A DNA stretch of 15,415 bases from Minisyncoccota bacterium (GCA_025453415.1 JALOQL010000025.1:1-15415), one strand, 5' to 3'. Positions 1 to 6,844 are shown, numbered from the stretch's first letter. Notes: a model not told the origin generated them from the sequence alone. A program made the numbers and translations.

Positions 1-2
1 TC

Positions 3-8
3 TATAAT
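3..8 (+). promoter_or_regulatory. -10 element of the Fic gene
   Basis: A perfect TATAAT lies 19 bases before the Fic start codon. This would place transcription start near base 15 and leave a leader of about 13 bases. The -35 region lies outside the window, so only half of the promoter can be judged. Confidence 0.5.
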
Positions 9-27
9 TCGTATATAGCCAATCAAT

Positions 28-1059
28 ATGTTTAATCCTAAATATCAGATTTCATCCAGACTCTTGGAAAATATCAAACGGATTTCGATCCTGGCCGCGC
101 AATTGAACGGCCAGTTTTTTTCCCGGGCGGTATTGGCGGAATTCGAGAAAAAGGCCAATATGATTTCGGCGCACGCTTCGACCAGTATCGAGGGCAATCC
201 TTTGCCGCTTACCGAAGTTAAAAGGATCATAAAATCAATGCCCGCGCATGTCCGGGACGCGGAAAAAGAGGTTCTTAATTATAATAAGGCGCTGGTTGAA
301 TTGGATGCCGCGCTTAAAACCGGTGCCGTTGAGTTAAAATTAGATTTGATATTAAAGATCCAAAAATCGATCACTGGCGGACTGGTCGCCGATTTTTATT
401 CGGGCAAATTACGCAAAGACGCGGTGTTTGTGAGCGATCCGATCCAAAGAAAGCCGTTATATCTTCCGCCGGACCATCAAGACGTTCCCGGCCTCATGAA
501 AGAATTGCTGGATTTCATTGGCAATAACGGAGAAAAAATCGATCCATTGATACTGGCCGGGATTTTCCATAAGCAGTTTGTGCTCATCCATCCTTTCATG
601 GACGGCAACGGCCGGACTGCTCGATTGGCAACAAAAGCGATTTTGGCCAAATTGGGGCTCAATACATTTAATCTTTTCAGCTTTGAAAATTATTACAATC
701 GCAATGTTTCAAATTATTTCCAATTCGTCGGTGAAAAAGGCAACTATTACGATATCAAAGATTCGGTTGATTTCACTTTATGGCTCGAGTATTTTACCGA
801 TGGCATAATAGACGAACTTATGAGGGTAAGCGGCGAATTGAAAACATTAACGATCGCTCCCGGAAATATTTTATCCGAGCACCAATTGCTTATTCTGGAA
901 TATATAAGAAAAAATGGTTATATCGCCGATAAAATATATTCCGGCCTCGTGGCCAGATCAAAGCCGGCGCGAGTAAATGATTTCAATAAACTAATTAAAC
1001 TTGGGATGATCGTACGCCTCGGTAAGGGAAAAGCAACGATCTATAAATTGAAACAGTAA
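28..1059 (+). CDS. Fic family protein (Fic/DOC, predicted AMP-transferase)
   Basis: This 343-residue cytoplasmic protein carries the Fic signature HPFMDGNGRTAR at residues 188-199, with the catalytic His188 and the phosphate-binding GNGR loop intact. Fic enzymes with this motif usually move AMP from ATP to a protein hydroxyl. The N-terminal part holds STSIEGN at residues 51-57, which fits the [S/T]xxxE[G/N] inhibitory helix of self-inhibited Fic proteins, with Glu55 as the blocking residue. The last 60 or so residues (from about 282) resemble a winged helix, a common arrangement in stand-alone bacterial Fic proteins. No antitoxin-like gene lies beside it in the window, which suits internal inhibition. 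No clear SD precedes the ATG. The family is certain; the target protein cannot be read from sequence. Confidence 0.95.
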   Translation: MFNPKYQISSRLLENIKRISILAAQLNGQFFSRAVLAEFEKKANMISAHASTSIEGNPLPLTEVKRIIKSMPAHVRDAEKEVLNYNKALVELDAALKTGAVELKLDLILKIQKSITGGLVADFYSGKLRKDAVFVSDPIQRKPLYLPPDHQDVPGLMKELLDFIGNNGEKIDPLILAGIFHKQFVLIHPFMDGNGRTARLATKAILAKLGLNTFNLFSFENYYNRNVSNYFQFVGEKGNYYDIKDSVDFTLWLEYFTDGIIDELMRVSGELKTLTIAPGNILSEHQLLILEYIRKNGYIADKIYSGLVARSKPARVNDFNKLIKLGMIVRLGKGKATIYKLKQ

Positions 1060-1094
1060 TTTTTTGGAAATCATTTTCCGACCTGGATGGTTTT

Positions 1095-1115
1095 CGGCCC
1101 CTTGCCGGTTTTTTT
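1095..1115 (+). terminator. short hairpin plus T-run after the Fic gene
   Basis: A 4-bp GC stem (CGGC, loop CCCTT, GCCG) is followed by seven T residues. The stem is short, so termination may be partial. Confidence 0.5.
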
Positions 1116-1145
1116 ATGTTAAACTTAAGACAATAACAAAAATAT

Positions 1146-1550
1146 ATGGCGCAATTCAAACAAATCTACAAGTGCGCGATTTGCGGTAATGTCGTGGAGG
1201 TTTTGGATGCGGGATCGGGCCAGTTGGTGTGCTGTGGCCAGCCCATGCAGTTGATGGAGGCAAAAACCGAGGACGTTGGCGCGGAAAAGCATGTGCCGGT
1301 TGTCGAAGACCTGCCGGCCAGCGCTTGCCAGGTCAAGGACGGGGTCAAAATCAAAGTCGGCGCGGTCCAGCATCCGATGACTGACGAACATTACATCGAA
1401 TGGATCGAGATCGATACCGGCGACGGCAAGGCCGGCAAGAAGTTTTTGAAGCCCGGCGACAAGCCCGAGTCGAATTTCTACACCCGTATCAACGTGCTGG
1501 GCGCCCGCGCCTACTGCAATGTTCACGGTCTCTGGGAGATGAAAAAATAG
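1146..1550 (+). CDS. dfx: Desulfoferrodoxin (two-domain superoxide reductase)
   Basis: This 134-residue protein reduces superoxide to hydrogen peroxide without making oxygen, a defence typical of anaerobes. The N-terminal desulforedoxin domain has its four rubredoxin-like iron ligands, Cys10, Cys13, Cys29 and Cys30. The C-terminal neelaredoxin domain has the full catalytic iron set: His49, His76, His82, Cys124 and His127 (CNVHGLW). Glu47 and Lys48 in EKHVP match the residues known to sit at the active site. Length and spacing fit the two-iron (2Fe) class. It seems to be a single-gene unit, with hairpins before and after it. No SD is visible ahead of the ATG. The electron donor (usually rubredoxin) is not encoded nearby. 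Confidence 0.96.
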   Translation: MAQFKQIYKCAICGNVVEVLDAGSGQLVCCGQPMQLMEAKTEDVGAEKHVPVVEDLPASACQVKDGVKIKVGAVQHPMTDEHYIEWIEIDTGDGKAGKKFLKPGDKPESNFYTRINVLGARAYCNVHGLWEMKK

Positions 1551-1563
1551 GCAGTTCAAAAAC

Positions 1564-1586
1564 AAAAGCCCCGACCGGGGCTTTTT
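1564..1586 (+). terminator. Rho-independent terminator after desulfoferrodoxin
   Basis: GCCCC (1568-1572), loop GACC and GGGGC (1577-1581) form a strong stem flanked by A-run and T-run. The T-run lies only two bases before the -35 box of the nadB promoter. Confidence 0.9.
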
Positions 1587-1588
1587 GG

Positions 1589-1616
1589 TTGACAACGGCC
1601 GCAGTAATAATAGATT
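1589..1616 (+). promoter_or_regulatory. nadB promoter
   Basis: TTGACA (1589-1594) is a perfect -35 box, and TAGATT (1611-1616) lies 16 bases further on. Transcription would begin near 1623, leaving a leader of about 28 bases before the ATG at 1651. This rules out the longer reading frame that begins at 1585, because that start would lie upstream of the promoter. Confidence 0.6.
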
Positions 1617-1650
1617 GGATTTACGAGGAATGTTGGGTAATCGCAAAATT

Positions 1651-3213
1651 ATGGACGAAAAAATCACAACCGAGGTTTTGGTGATCGGGTCGGGCATTGC
1701 CGGGTGCACCGCGGCCTTGGAATTGGCGGACGCGGGCGTGGAAGTGGTGCTGGTTACCCGGGCGGCCAACCCGACCGATTCCAATACGTATTCGGCGCAA
1801 GGCGGCATCATTTATAAAGGCGAAGGGGATTCGGCCGAGAAGCTAGCTTCGGATATCATCGTTGCCGGGGCGGGCTTGAGCAACGAGGTGGCGGTGGGCA
1901 TTGTTTCCAAGGAAGGTCCGCGGACAGTGGAGAAATTTTTGATAAACCGCGTGGGCGTGGATTTCGACAAGATCGACGGCGAATTGAGCCGGACCAAGGA
2001 GGGCGGGCAAAAGATAAACCGCATCATCCACCATGCCGACGAAACCGGCCGGGCCATCGAAGAGGCGATGGCGGCCCAAGTTGCCAAACATCCGAAAATC
2101 AAGGTGATCACAAACGCGACCGCCGTGGATTTGCTGACTCCGGCGCACCATTCCACCAACCGGATCGCGGTTTATGAGCCGTTGTCCTGCGCCGGTGTTT
2201 ACCTTTTGGATCGCCAGACCGGTTGCGTGAGCCGCTGCCTGGCAAAACAAACCGTCTTGGCCACGGGAGGTTTAGGACAAGTTTATGAATTTACCACCAA
2301 TCCCGACGGCGCGCGGGGCGACGGCATTGCCATGGCGGACCGTGCCGGCGCCCGGACTATCAATTTGGAATACGTTCAGTTCCATCCCACGGCTTTTTAC
2401 CATCCCAACGCGCCGCGACTTTTGATCACCGAGGCGGCCCGGGGCGAAGGGGCGCGGCTGGTGGATGCCGCGGGTAAACCGTTCATGCAGGATTACGACC
2501 CGCGGGCCGATCTGGCCACCCGTGATGTGGTGGCGCGCTCGATTTACCACCAGATGCTGGCCACCGGCGCCGGCAACGTGTATTTGGATATGAAATCATA
2601 TATCCCGCAGGAAAAGATTTCCCGGCGTTTCCCCAATATTAGAAAAACCCTGCTGGGATTCGGCGTGGATATTTTAAAGGAACCGATCCCCGTGGTGCCC
2701 GCGGCGCATTATTCTTGCGGCGGCGTTTACGTGGATGCCAAGACCGGCGAGACGACGATAAAAAATCTTTACGCGGTGGGCGAAGTAGCTTGCACCGGCT
2801 TGCACGGCGCCAACCGCCTGGCCAGCACGTCGCTGCTGGAAGGTTTGGTCTATGGAGAGATCGTGGCCGGTGTGATAAAAGGCCAAATCGGCGGGACCAA
2901 GGTTGCCGCAAACATCAAGCCATGGGAATATCTTGGCAATCCGGAAGCCGACCCGTCGCTGGTGGCGCAGGATTTGCGCAATATCCGCGGCATCATGTGG
3001 AATTACGTCGGCTTGGAGCGGACCACGGCGCGCCTGGCGCGCGCCCGGCTGGAATTGGGCCATGCCCAGCGCTCGGTGGAGCAATTCTACCAGAACAGCA
3101 AGGTCAACGACGCGCTCCTGGGCCTGCGCAACATCGCCCGCACCGCGGTGCTCATTGCCGAGGCGGCCTGGGCCAACAAGCAAAGCGCCGGTTCGCATTA
3201 TCGCACCGGCTAA
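1651..3213 (+). CDS. nadB: L-aspartate oxidase
   Basis: This 520-residue flavoprotein oxidises L-aspartate to iminoaspartate, the first step of de novo NAD synthesis, with oxygen or fumarate as acceptor. The FAD-binding GSGIAG motif is at residues 13-18 and SAQGG at 48-52. Residues that bind substrate in E. coli NadB all have counterparts: Glu117 in KEGG, His245 in QFHPT, Arg291 in ATRD, His353 and Arg389 in GANRL. Its sequence HHADETGRAI (127-136) fits NadB better than succinate dehydrogenase flavoproteins, and the helical C-terminal domain is full length. An in-frame ATG at 1630 is possible, but 1651 fits the promoter and the family N-terminus. The next gene follows 11 bases after the stop. 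No nadA or nadC lies in the window. Confidence 0.93.
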   Translation: MDEKITTEVLVIGSGIAGCTAALELADAGVEVVLVTRAANPTDSNTYSAQGGIIYKGEGDSAEKLASDIIVAGAGLSNEVAVGIVSKEGPRTVEKFLINRVGVDFDKIDGELSRTKEGGQKINRIIHHADETGRAIEEAMAAQVAKHPKIKVITNATAVDLLTPAHHSTNRIAVYEPLSCAGVYLLDRQTGCVSRCLAKQTVLATGGLGQVYEFTTNPDGARGDGIAMADRAGARTINLEYVQFHPTAFYHPNAPRLLITEAARGEGARLVDAAGKPFMQDYDPRADLATRDVVARSIYHQMLATGAGNVYLDMKSYIPQEKISRRFPNIRKTLLGFGVDILKEPIPVVPAAHYSCGGVYVDAKTGETTIKNLYAVGEVACTGLHGANRLASTSLLEGLVYGEIVAGVIKGQIGGTKVAANIKPWEYLGNPEADPSLVAQDLRNIRGIMWNYVGLERTTARLARARLELGHAQRSVEQFYQNSKVNDALLGLRNIARTAVLIAEAAWANKQSAGSHYRTG

Positions 3214-3224
3214 TATTGCGCAAA

Positions 3225-3743
3225 ATGACCGACAAGACCGTCATCGTCAACGATAAAATGCAAAGCGGTTACCATTACGAACTTGCGGCGCGCGCGGGCA
3301 AGGATTTCGATCCGGAATTCAGGCCGGAGCTTACGCCCAAACAAATGTTGAAGATGGGAATTTTTGGCGGGGTCTATATGCGCGATTGCGGCAAGGAATT
3401 TCCCAAAGACTGGTTTGCCGGCGCCCGGTTCCAGAAAGCGGGAAGCTGCGAGCATGATCCGGAACTGAATTACTTTGGCGTTAATGCCAGCCAGCCGCTG
3501 GCGGTATGGCGCAAGAAGGGATGGATCCATCCGGCCGATCCGCGCGGATGGTTCCAGTGGTATTGCCGGTATTATCTGGGCCGGCGGATGTCCGAGGAAG
3601 ATGCCCGGCAGATAAAACGCTGGAAAACGATGCGGCGCCACATCGCCCAAATCAAGAAGAATTGCGTTTCCGGCGACCTGGCCTGCCGCCGCGTCCAGCG
3701 CCAGGCACTGCTTCACTGGGCCTACGATTCCCGTAAAATCTAA
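3225..3743 (+). CDS. Conserved protein of unknown function (172 residues, Trp/Tyr-rich)
   Basis: I recognise this as a conserved family without a known function, and I recall related sequences from both bacteria and eukaryotes. The most distinctive segment is DPRGWFQWYCRYYLGRR at residues 104-120, preceded by NYFGVNASQPLAVW (residues 82-95), and followed by a basic stretch with three Cys and ending in HWAYDSRKI. There is no signal peptide or membrane helix, so it is probably cytoplasmic. The density of Trp, Arg and Tyr suggests a nucleotide, nucleic acid or cofactor surface, but this is a guess. It lies 11 bases after nadB and 5 bases before the beta-helix gene, so the three are probably cotranscribed. 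The ATG at 3225 is the first start after the nadB stop. Confidence 0.85.
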   Translation: MTDKTVIVNDKMQSGYHYELAARAGKDFDPEFRPELTPKQMLKMGIFGGVYMRDCGKEFPKDWFAGARFQKAGSCEHDPELNYFGVNASQPLAVWRKKGWIHPADPRGWFQWYCRYYLGRRMSEEDARQIKRWKTMRRHIAQIKKNCVSGDLACRRVQRQALLHWAYDSRKI

Positions 3744-3748
3744 AAAAT

Positions 3749-4192
3749 ATGGCAAAACAATTCATCCATAACAAGGCAAGCGTCGAAGGCGAGGTGGTAT
3801 TGGGAGATAACGTCAGCGTTTGGCCGGGAGCGTCGATCCGGGGCGACGAAGGCCGCATCACGATCGGCGACAATACCAATATCCAGGACAACGCCACGGT
3901 CCACGGCGCGACCGTGATCGGTAACAACGTCACAATTTCCCACGGCGCGGTGGTGGAAAGCGCTACGATCGGTAACAATGTTTTGATCGGCATCAACGCC
4001 ACGGTTTTGAACGGCGTGGAAATTGCCGACTGGAACATTATTGCCGCCGGTAGCGTCATCGCGCCAAACACCAAGATCGGCGAAGGAAACGTGGTGATGG
4101 GCGTCCCGGGCAAAATCGTGCGCCAACTCACCGAAAAAGACCGCGCTTTTATCGACTTTGCCTGGAAAAACTACCTAGCTAAGCTGAAATAA
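3749..4192 (+). CDS. Left-handed beta-helix protein related to gamma-carbonic anhydrase, incomplete metal site
   Basis: This 147-residue protein is built from hexapeptide repeats (for example VVLGDN, ITIGDN, ATIGNN) over residues 9-120 and ends with a short helix, as in the YrdA/CamH gamma-carbonic anhydrase group. Several active-site positions are present: Arg31 and Asp33 in RGDEG, Gln46 and Asp47 in NIQD, His52 and His65. The third zinc histidine, expected five residues after His65 (HxxxxH), is Glu70 here. The loop between the first two histidines is also about nine residues shorter than in YrdA. Either the site binds metal differently or the protein is a non-catalytic relative or an acyltransferase. 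It is the last gene of the nadB unit. Fold is secure; carbonic anhydrase activity is doubtful. Confidence 0.88.
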   Translation: MAKQFIHNKASVEGEVVLGDNVSVWPGASIRGDEGRITIGDNTNIQDNATVHGATVIGNNVTISHGAVVESATIGNNVLIGINATVLNGVEIADWNIIAAGSVIAPNTKIGEGNVVMGVPGKIVRQLTEKDRAFIDFAWKNYLAKLK

Positions 4193-4225
4193 GCTAAACC
4201 ATGTACTCGTCACCTCAAAGAGATT

Positions 4226-5062
4226 ATGAAATTAAATAAAAAAGTTATTATAAGCTTGCTAATAATGTTTTTCGGGGGGTCGTTATATGTTTTTTTCGTG
4301 ACCCTTGGACCTTCCGATTCATGGGTCAACCAAAAAATGGGCAATCCTGCTTTGATCCAAAGTTTAAATATCGTGCCGGACGAGATTGCTTCCTACTCGA
4401 AGGAGTTCTATAACGATATATCCAAGAAAACCGATGCCGTTCGATCGGACGCCGGTGTTAAGGGATCGGTATGGCAAAGTTATGCCAAAAATAATATTGA
4501 AATTGTCCAAACCCACGAAGGCAAATTTTGGGGCGACGGCCAGCATTTATACTGGAAAGACAACGAGCTGGCGTGGAATGAAATAGAAATTCCGAAAGAG
4601 GTGGCAATTACCGTGCATGGCATCGCGATGCTCAACGGCGATCCCGTTGCGATCATCGATGATTGGAACCCATGGTATCCGTATAGTGCCTGGCGTTTTA
4701 TAAACAGCGTGTTTGACGAGAAATTGCGCTATGAAAACGGTATTTACGCCGTCAATCTGAAAACAGGCGTGTTTACCTACAAATTCCCGGGCAAGGACGC
4801 AGTGGTATCACCCGGATCGGATAAGGCTATTTTCAGGCGCGCCCGCGGCGCGAACCATGAATTGATTTTGTGGGATTTGAAAACCGATGAATTGCGAACA
4901 ATGACCGTGCTGACCGAAAGCGAATCCGGATCGGGGATTTCATTTGAATACGCCTGGTCGGATGATTCAAAAGCAATCGGAATCAAGGGAAACGAACTTA
5001 CCATGAAGTCTTTCCAATTGCTGTACCTCACCGACAAAAAAGAATTGATCAGGACAAGATAA
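4226..5062 (+). CDS. Membrane-anchored protein with beta-propeller-like sequence
   Basis: This 278-residue protein starts with a basic stretch and one hydrophobic helix (about residues 6-26), so it should be anchored with the rest outside. I do not recognise a named family. Two segments resemble blades of TolB or peptidase-type propellers: NGIYAVNLKTGVFTYKFPG followed by VVSPGSDKAIFRRA, and HELILWDLKTDELRTMTVL followed by AWSDDSKAIGI. The pattern 'displayed value, set-point, then WSxDSKxI' is typical of these repeats. There are too few clear blades for a full propeller on its own. The upstream AAAGAG could be a weak SD for the ATG at 4226. Its stop shares a base with the ATG of a 32-residue ORF. 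Confidence 0.8.
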   Translation: MKLNKKVIISLLIMFFGGSLYVFFVTLGPSDSWVNQKMGNPALIQSLNIVPDEIASYSKEFYNDISKKTDAVRSDAGVKGSVWQSYAKNNIEIVQTHEGKFWGDGQHLYWKDNELAWNEIEIPKEVAITVHGIAMLNGDPVAIIDDWNPWYPYSAWRFINSVFDEKLRYENGIYAVNLKTGVFTYKFPGKDAVVSPGSDKAIFRRARGANHELILWDLKTDELRTMTVLTESESGSGISFEYAWSDDSKAIGIKGNELTMKSFQLLYLTDKKELIRTR

Positions 5063-5160
5063 TGCCGCTCAAACCACGTTTTGCCGACCGCGGTCACTTC
5101 TGCCAGGAATCCTTCCCGGAGATAGTGGGGTTGATTAAGAAGCTGGCAAGACCCGCATAG
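5062..5160 (+). CDS. Possible small ORF overlapping the previous stop
   Basis: A 32-residue ORF (MPLKPRFADRGHFCQES...) starts in a TAATG overlap with the preceding gene, an arrangement that permits coupled translation. It resembles no family I know and has no hydrophobic segment. It could equally be a decayed gene fragment. Confidence 0.2.
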   Translation: MPLKPRFADRGHFCQESFPEIVGLIKKLARPA

Positions 5161-5204
5161 TGGCTTTTGTGTCGTCAACTGTTTTTTTCGGAAGGAGATT
5201 CTAT

Positions 5205-5245
5205 TGTAAATAATTTTTACATTAGTATTGACAAAATATTTTACA
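5205..5245 (+). promoter_or_regulatory. Tandem operator sites before the Panacea operon
   Basis: Site 1 is a perfect palindrome, TGTAAA (5205-5210), five bases, TTTACA (5216-5221). Site 2 has the same layout with one degenerate arm, TGACAA (5229-5234), five bases, TTTACA (5240-5245), and covers the -35 box. Their centres are 24 bases apart. The likely ligand is the HTH antitoxin encoded just downstream, as such antitoxins commonly repress their own operon. Confidence 0.6.
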
Positions 5246-5256
5246 TAAATTAAGAT
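5228..5256 (+). promoter_or_regulatory. Promoter of the Panacea toxin-antitoxin operon
   Basis: TTGACA (5228-5233) and TAAGAT (5251-5256) are 17 bases apart in a very AT-rich stretch. Transcription would start near 5263, about 19 bases before the ATG. The -35 box lies inside the second operator, which explains how the regulator could block it. Confidence 0.7.
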
Positions 5257-5281
5257 TAAAATACTATCAACTAGGTCAAAA

Positions 5282-6061
5282 ATGACTCCTAATTATATCA
5301 AAACATTAAGAGAGAAGAACAAATTAACCCAAGAGTATCTGGCGGGTGAAATTGGCGTCTCGCGGCCAACTTATATGCAGATCGAGCAAGGCCAGCGTGA
5401 CTTAACTGTTACGGAAGCCAGAAAATTGGCGGATATTTTTTGTTTGGCGCTGGAAGATTTTTTGGCGGAAAAAACCATGACGGTCAAGATCAAGACAAAG
5501 AAAAAAGTCAAAAGCGCGGAAACCGATATTAGGATTGACGTGCCGCAGGAATATGCCGATAAATTCCGCGAAGTATTGCTGTATATCCTCAAAAAAATCG
5601 GCGGCAAGCCAAATGTCGGCATGACGGTATTGTACAAAATACTTTATTTTATAGATTTCGATTACTACGAAAAATACGAAGAACAATTAATGGGCGCGCT
5701 GTATATAAAAAACAATTTCGGGCCGACGCCGGTGATGTTTGAAAAAATAATGCAGGATTTGGTCAAGGAAAACAAAGTCGAACCGATAAAAAGCAAATTC
5801 TACCAATATCCGCAGACAAAATATATCATCAATCCGGAAATTGAGCCGGATTTGAGCGTGCTTGACGGACGGGAAAAGGAGCACGTCGACTGGGAACTTG
5901 ATCGTTTGTCAAATATGACCGCGGCTGAAATTTCCAGTTTGTCCCATAAAGATATTCCCTGGATAATGGGCGAGCTGGGCAAGCCGATGCATTACGAGGC
6001 GGTTTTTTATCGGACCGACGATACTTCGGTGAGAAAATATGACGATGAGGATCCGCTATAG
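5282..6061 (+). CDS. XRE-HTH plus Panacea (DUF4065) domain antitoxin
   Basis: This 259-residue protein joins a Cro/CI-type helix-turn-helix (about residues 5-61, with recognition region GEIGVSRPTYMQIEQG) to a Panacea domain (about 105-230) through a lysine-rich linker. Panacea features include VGMTVLYKILYFIDFDYYEKY, the turn NNFGPTPVMFEKIM and a late helix ending SHKDIPW. Panacea domains act as antitoxins for many unrelated toxin folds, and HTH-Panacea fusions both neutralise and regulate. The tandem palindromes upstream fit self-repression. The next gene begins 23 bases before this stop in another frame, so translation is probably coupled. The start at 5282 is preceded by a weak AGG. Domain assignment is strong; antitoxin role is inferred from the family and context. 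Confidence 0.9.
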   Translation: MTPNYIKTLREKNKLTQEYLAGEIGVSRPTYMQIEQGQRDLTVTEARKLADIFCLALEDFLAEKTMTVKIKTKKKVKSAETDIRIDVPQEYADKFREVLLYILKKIGGKPNVGMTVLYKILYFIDFDYYEKYEEQLMGALYIKNNFGPTPVMFEKIMQDLVKENKVEPIKSKFYQYPQTKYIINPEIEPDLSVLDGREKEHVDWELDRLSNMTAAEISSLSHKDIPWIMGELGKPMHYEAVFYRTDDTSVRKYDDEDPL

Positions 6062-6425
6062 CTTGACTGTATCGTTCGAGACAGATTTAAGGCGCTTATT
6101 AAAACGTTACGGTTCTTTGCTTGCCGATATCGAAGAGGCGAAAGTATATGCGCTGGAGGCTTACCACATAAATTTGATTGACAGGCGCGCTATTTTCCCG
6201 ATTCCGGGATTTTGTTTTGAACGGGTAAAAGTTTGCAAACTAAAAAAATTTGCCTGCAAGTCTCTGAAAAACCGCGGTAACCAGAGCGGTATTAGGATCA
6301 TTTATGCGTTTTACCCGGTCGATTTGAAAATCGAATTCATCGAAATTTATTACAAAGCTGACCAGGCCAACGAAGACCACGACCGCATCAAGGCCTATTT
6401 AAAACAAAAAAATGAAGCTGAATAA
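6039..6425 (+). CDS. RelE/ParE-superfamily-like toxin
   Basis: This small basic 128-residue protein has the RelE/ParE layout: an N-terminal strand and helix with FETDLRRLLKRYG (residues 13-25), a helix, then central strands with GIRIIYAF (84-91) and IEFIEIYYKAD (98-108), and a final NEDHDRIKAYLK (111-122). The 'gRiiY...fieiY.K....nE...RIk.yl' pattern is typical of RelE-type ribosome-dependent mRNA interferases and their relatives. Candidate catalytic residues are basic ones such as Arg86 and those in KSLKNRG, but which matter is not clear. It overlaps the antitoxin by 23 bases and the third gene by 14. A second ATG at 6045 is an alternative start. Pairing of a RelE-like toxin with a Panacea antitoxin is inferred from adjacency. 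Confidence 0.8.
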   Translation: MTMRIRYSLTVSFETDLRRLLKRYGSLLADIEEAKVYALEAYHINLIDRRAIFPIPGFCFERVKVCKLKKFACKSLKNRGNQSGIRIIYAFYPVDLKIEFIEIYYKADQANEDHDRIKAYLKQKNEAE

Positions 6426-6792
6426 AAATGATTGGGAAATGTTGTGGGGCGAAGACGGTCCCTATTCGGAAGCGAAAATTGTCATCAACGCGCGAATTCT
6501 TGATGATTCCGTTTCCCGCGTAATAGTTGAAGTCGAAGGCAATATAAATCCGACAACCTTCAAGATCGTCAGTAAATTTAGGGACAAATTTTCCGATGAT
6601 CAAATGATAAATGAAATTTTGGACACTGCCGTGTATCGAGGCAAAGAGTTTGGATACCAAATCGCTGCCAGCTATGATGAATTTGACGGCAAGCCGTCGA
6701 TGGAAAGGGCGCAAGCAAAGCTCGAATACATGAAAAAATCGATCATAAAAATGCACCGATTCGCGATGGATTATTTAGGCATCGATAATTAA
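6412..6792 (+). CDS. Third gene of the Panacea operon, unknown function
   Basis: This 126-residue soluble, rather acidic protein has no family I can name. It begins DWEMLWGEDGPYSEAKIVI, which predicts a strand-rich N-terminal half (residues 18-54), and ends with long amphipathic helices (about 62-82 and 94-122). There is no membrane segment, zinc motif or HTH. The ATG lies inside the last codons of the toxin gene, a 14-base overlap in another frame, and no SD is visible, so translation is likely coupled to the toxin. A strong hairpin follows the stop directly, closing the operon. It might be an accessory chaperone, a second antitoxin or a regulator, but nothing in the sequence decides this. 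Confidence 0.8.
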   Translation: MKLNKNDWEMLWGEDGPYSEAKIVINARILDDSVSRVIVEVEGNINPTTFKIVSKFRDKFSDDQMINEILDTAVYRGKEFGYQIAASYDEFDGKPSMERAQAKLEYMKKSIIKMHRFAMDYLGIDN

Positions 6793-6823
6793 AATTCGCG
6801 GCGGTTTTACCTCCGCGAATTTT
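6791..6823 (+). terminator. Hairpin closing the Panacea operon
   Basis: An 11-bp perfect stem (AAAATTCGCGG at 6791-6801, CCGCGAATTTT at 6813-6823) encloses an 11-base loop. The A/T ends of the stem supply a T-run on both strands. The stop codon of the third operon gene overlaps the stem start. Confidence 0.8.
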
Positions 6824-6834
6824 AAAAATATAAT
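6806..6834 (+). promoter_or_regulatory. Promoter of the cysteine-repeat protein gene
   Basis: A perfect TATAAT (6829-6834) has TTTACC (6806-6811) 17 bases upstream. The -35 box lies in the loop of the preceding terminator. Start of transcription would be near 6841, only about four bases before the ATG. Confidence 0.55.
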
Positions 6835-6844
6835 TATAAATAAC

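Noticed and set aside
1585..1650. Longer N-terminus of nadB
   Set aside because: It starts inside the terminator T-run and upstream of the promoter, and the family begins near the ATG at 1651.
2674..3198. Minus-strand ORFs across nadB and other GC-rich genes
   Set aside because: They are antisense shadows of clearly coding frames and have no recognisable motif or start signals.
1651..3213. Succinate dehydrogenase/fumarate reductase flavoprotein
   Set aside because: HHADETGRAI, Glu117 in KEGG and the HGANRLASTSLLEGLV segment fit L-aspartate oxidase better, and no iron-sulfur or membrane subunit gene is near.
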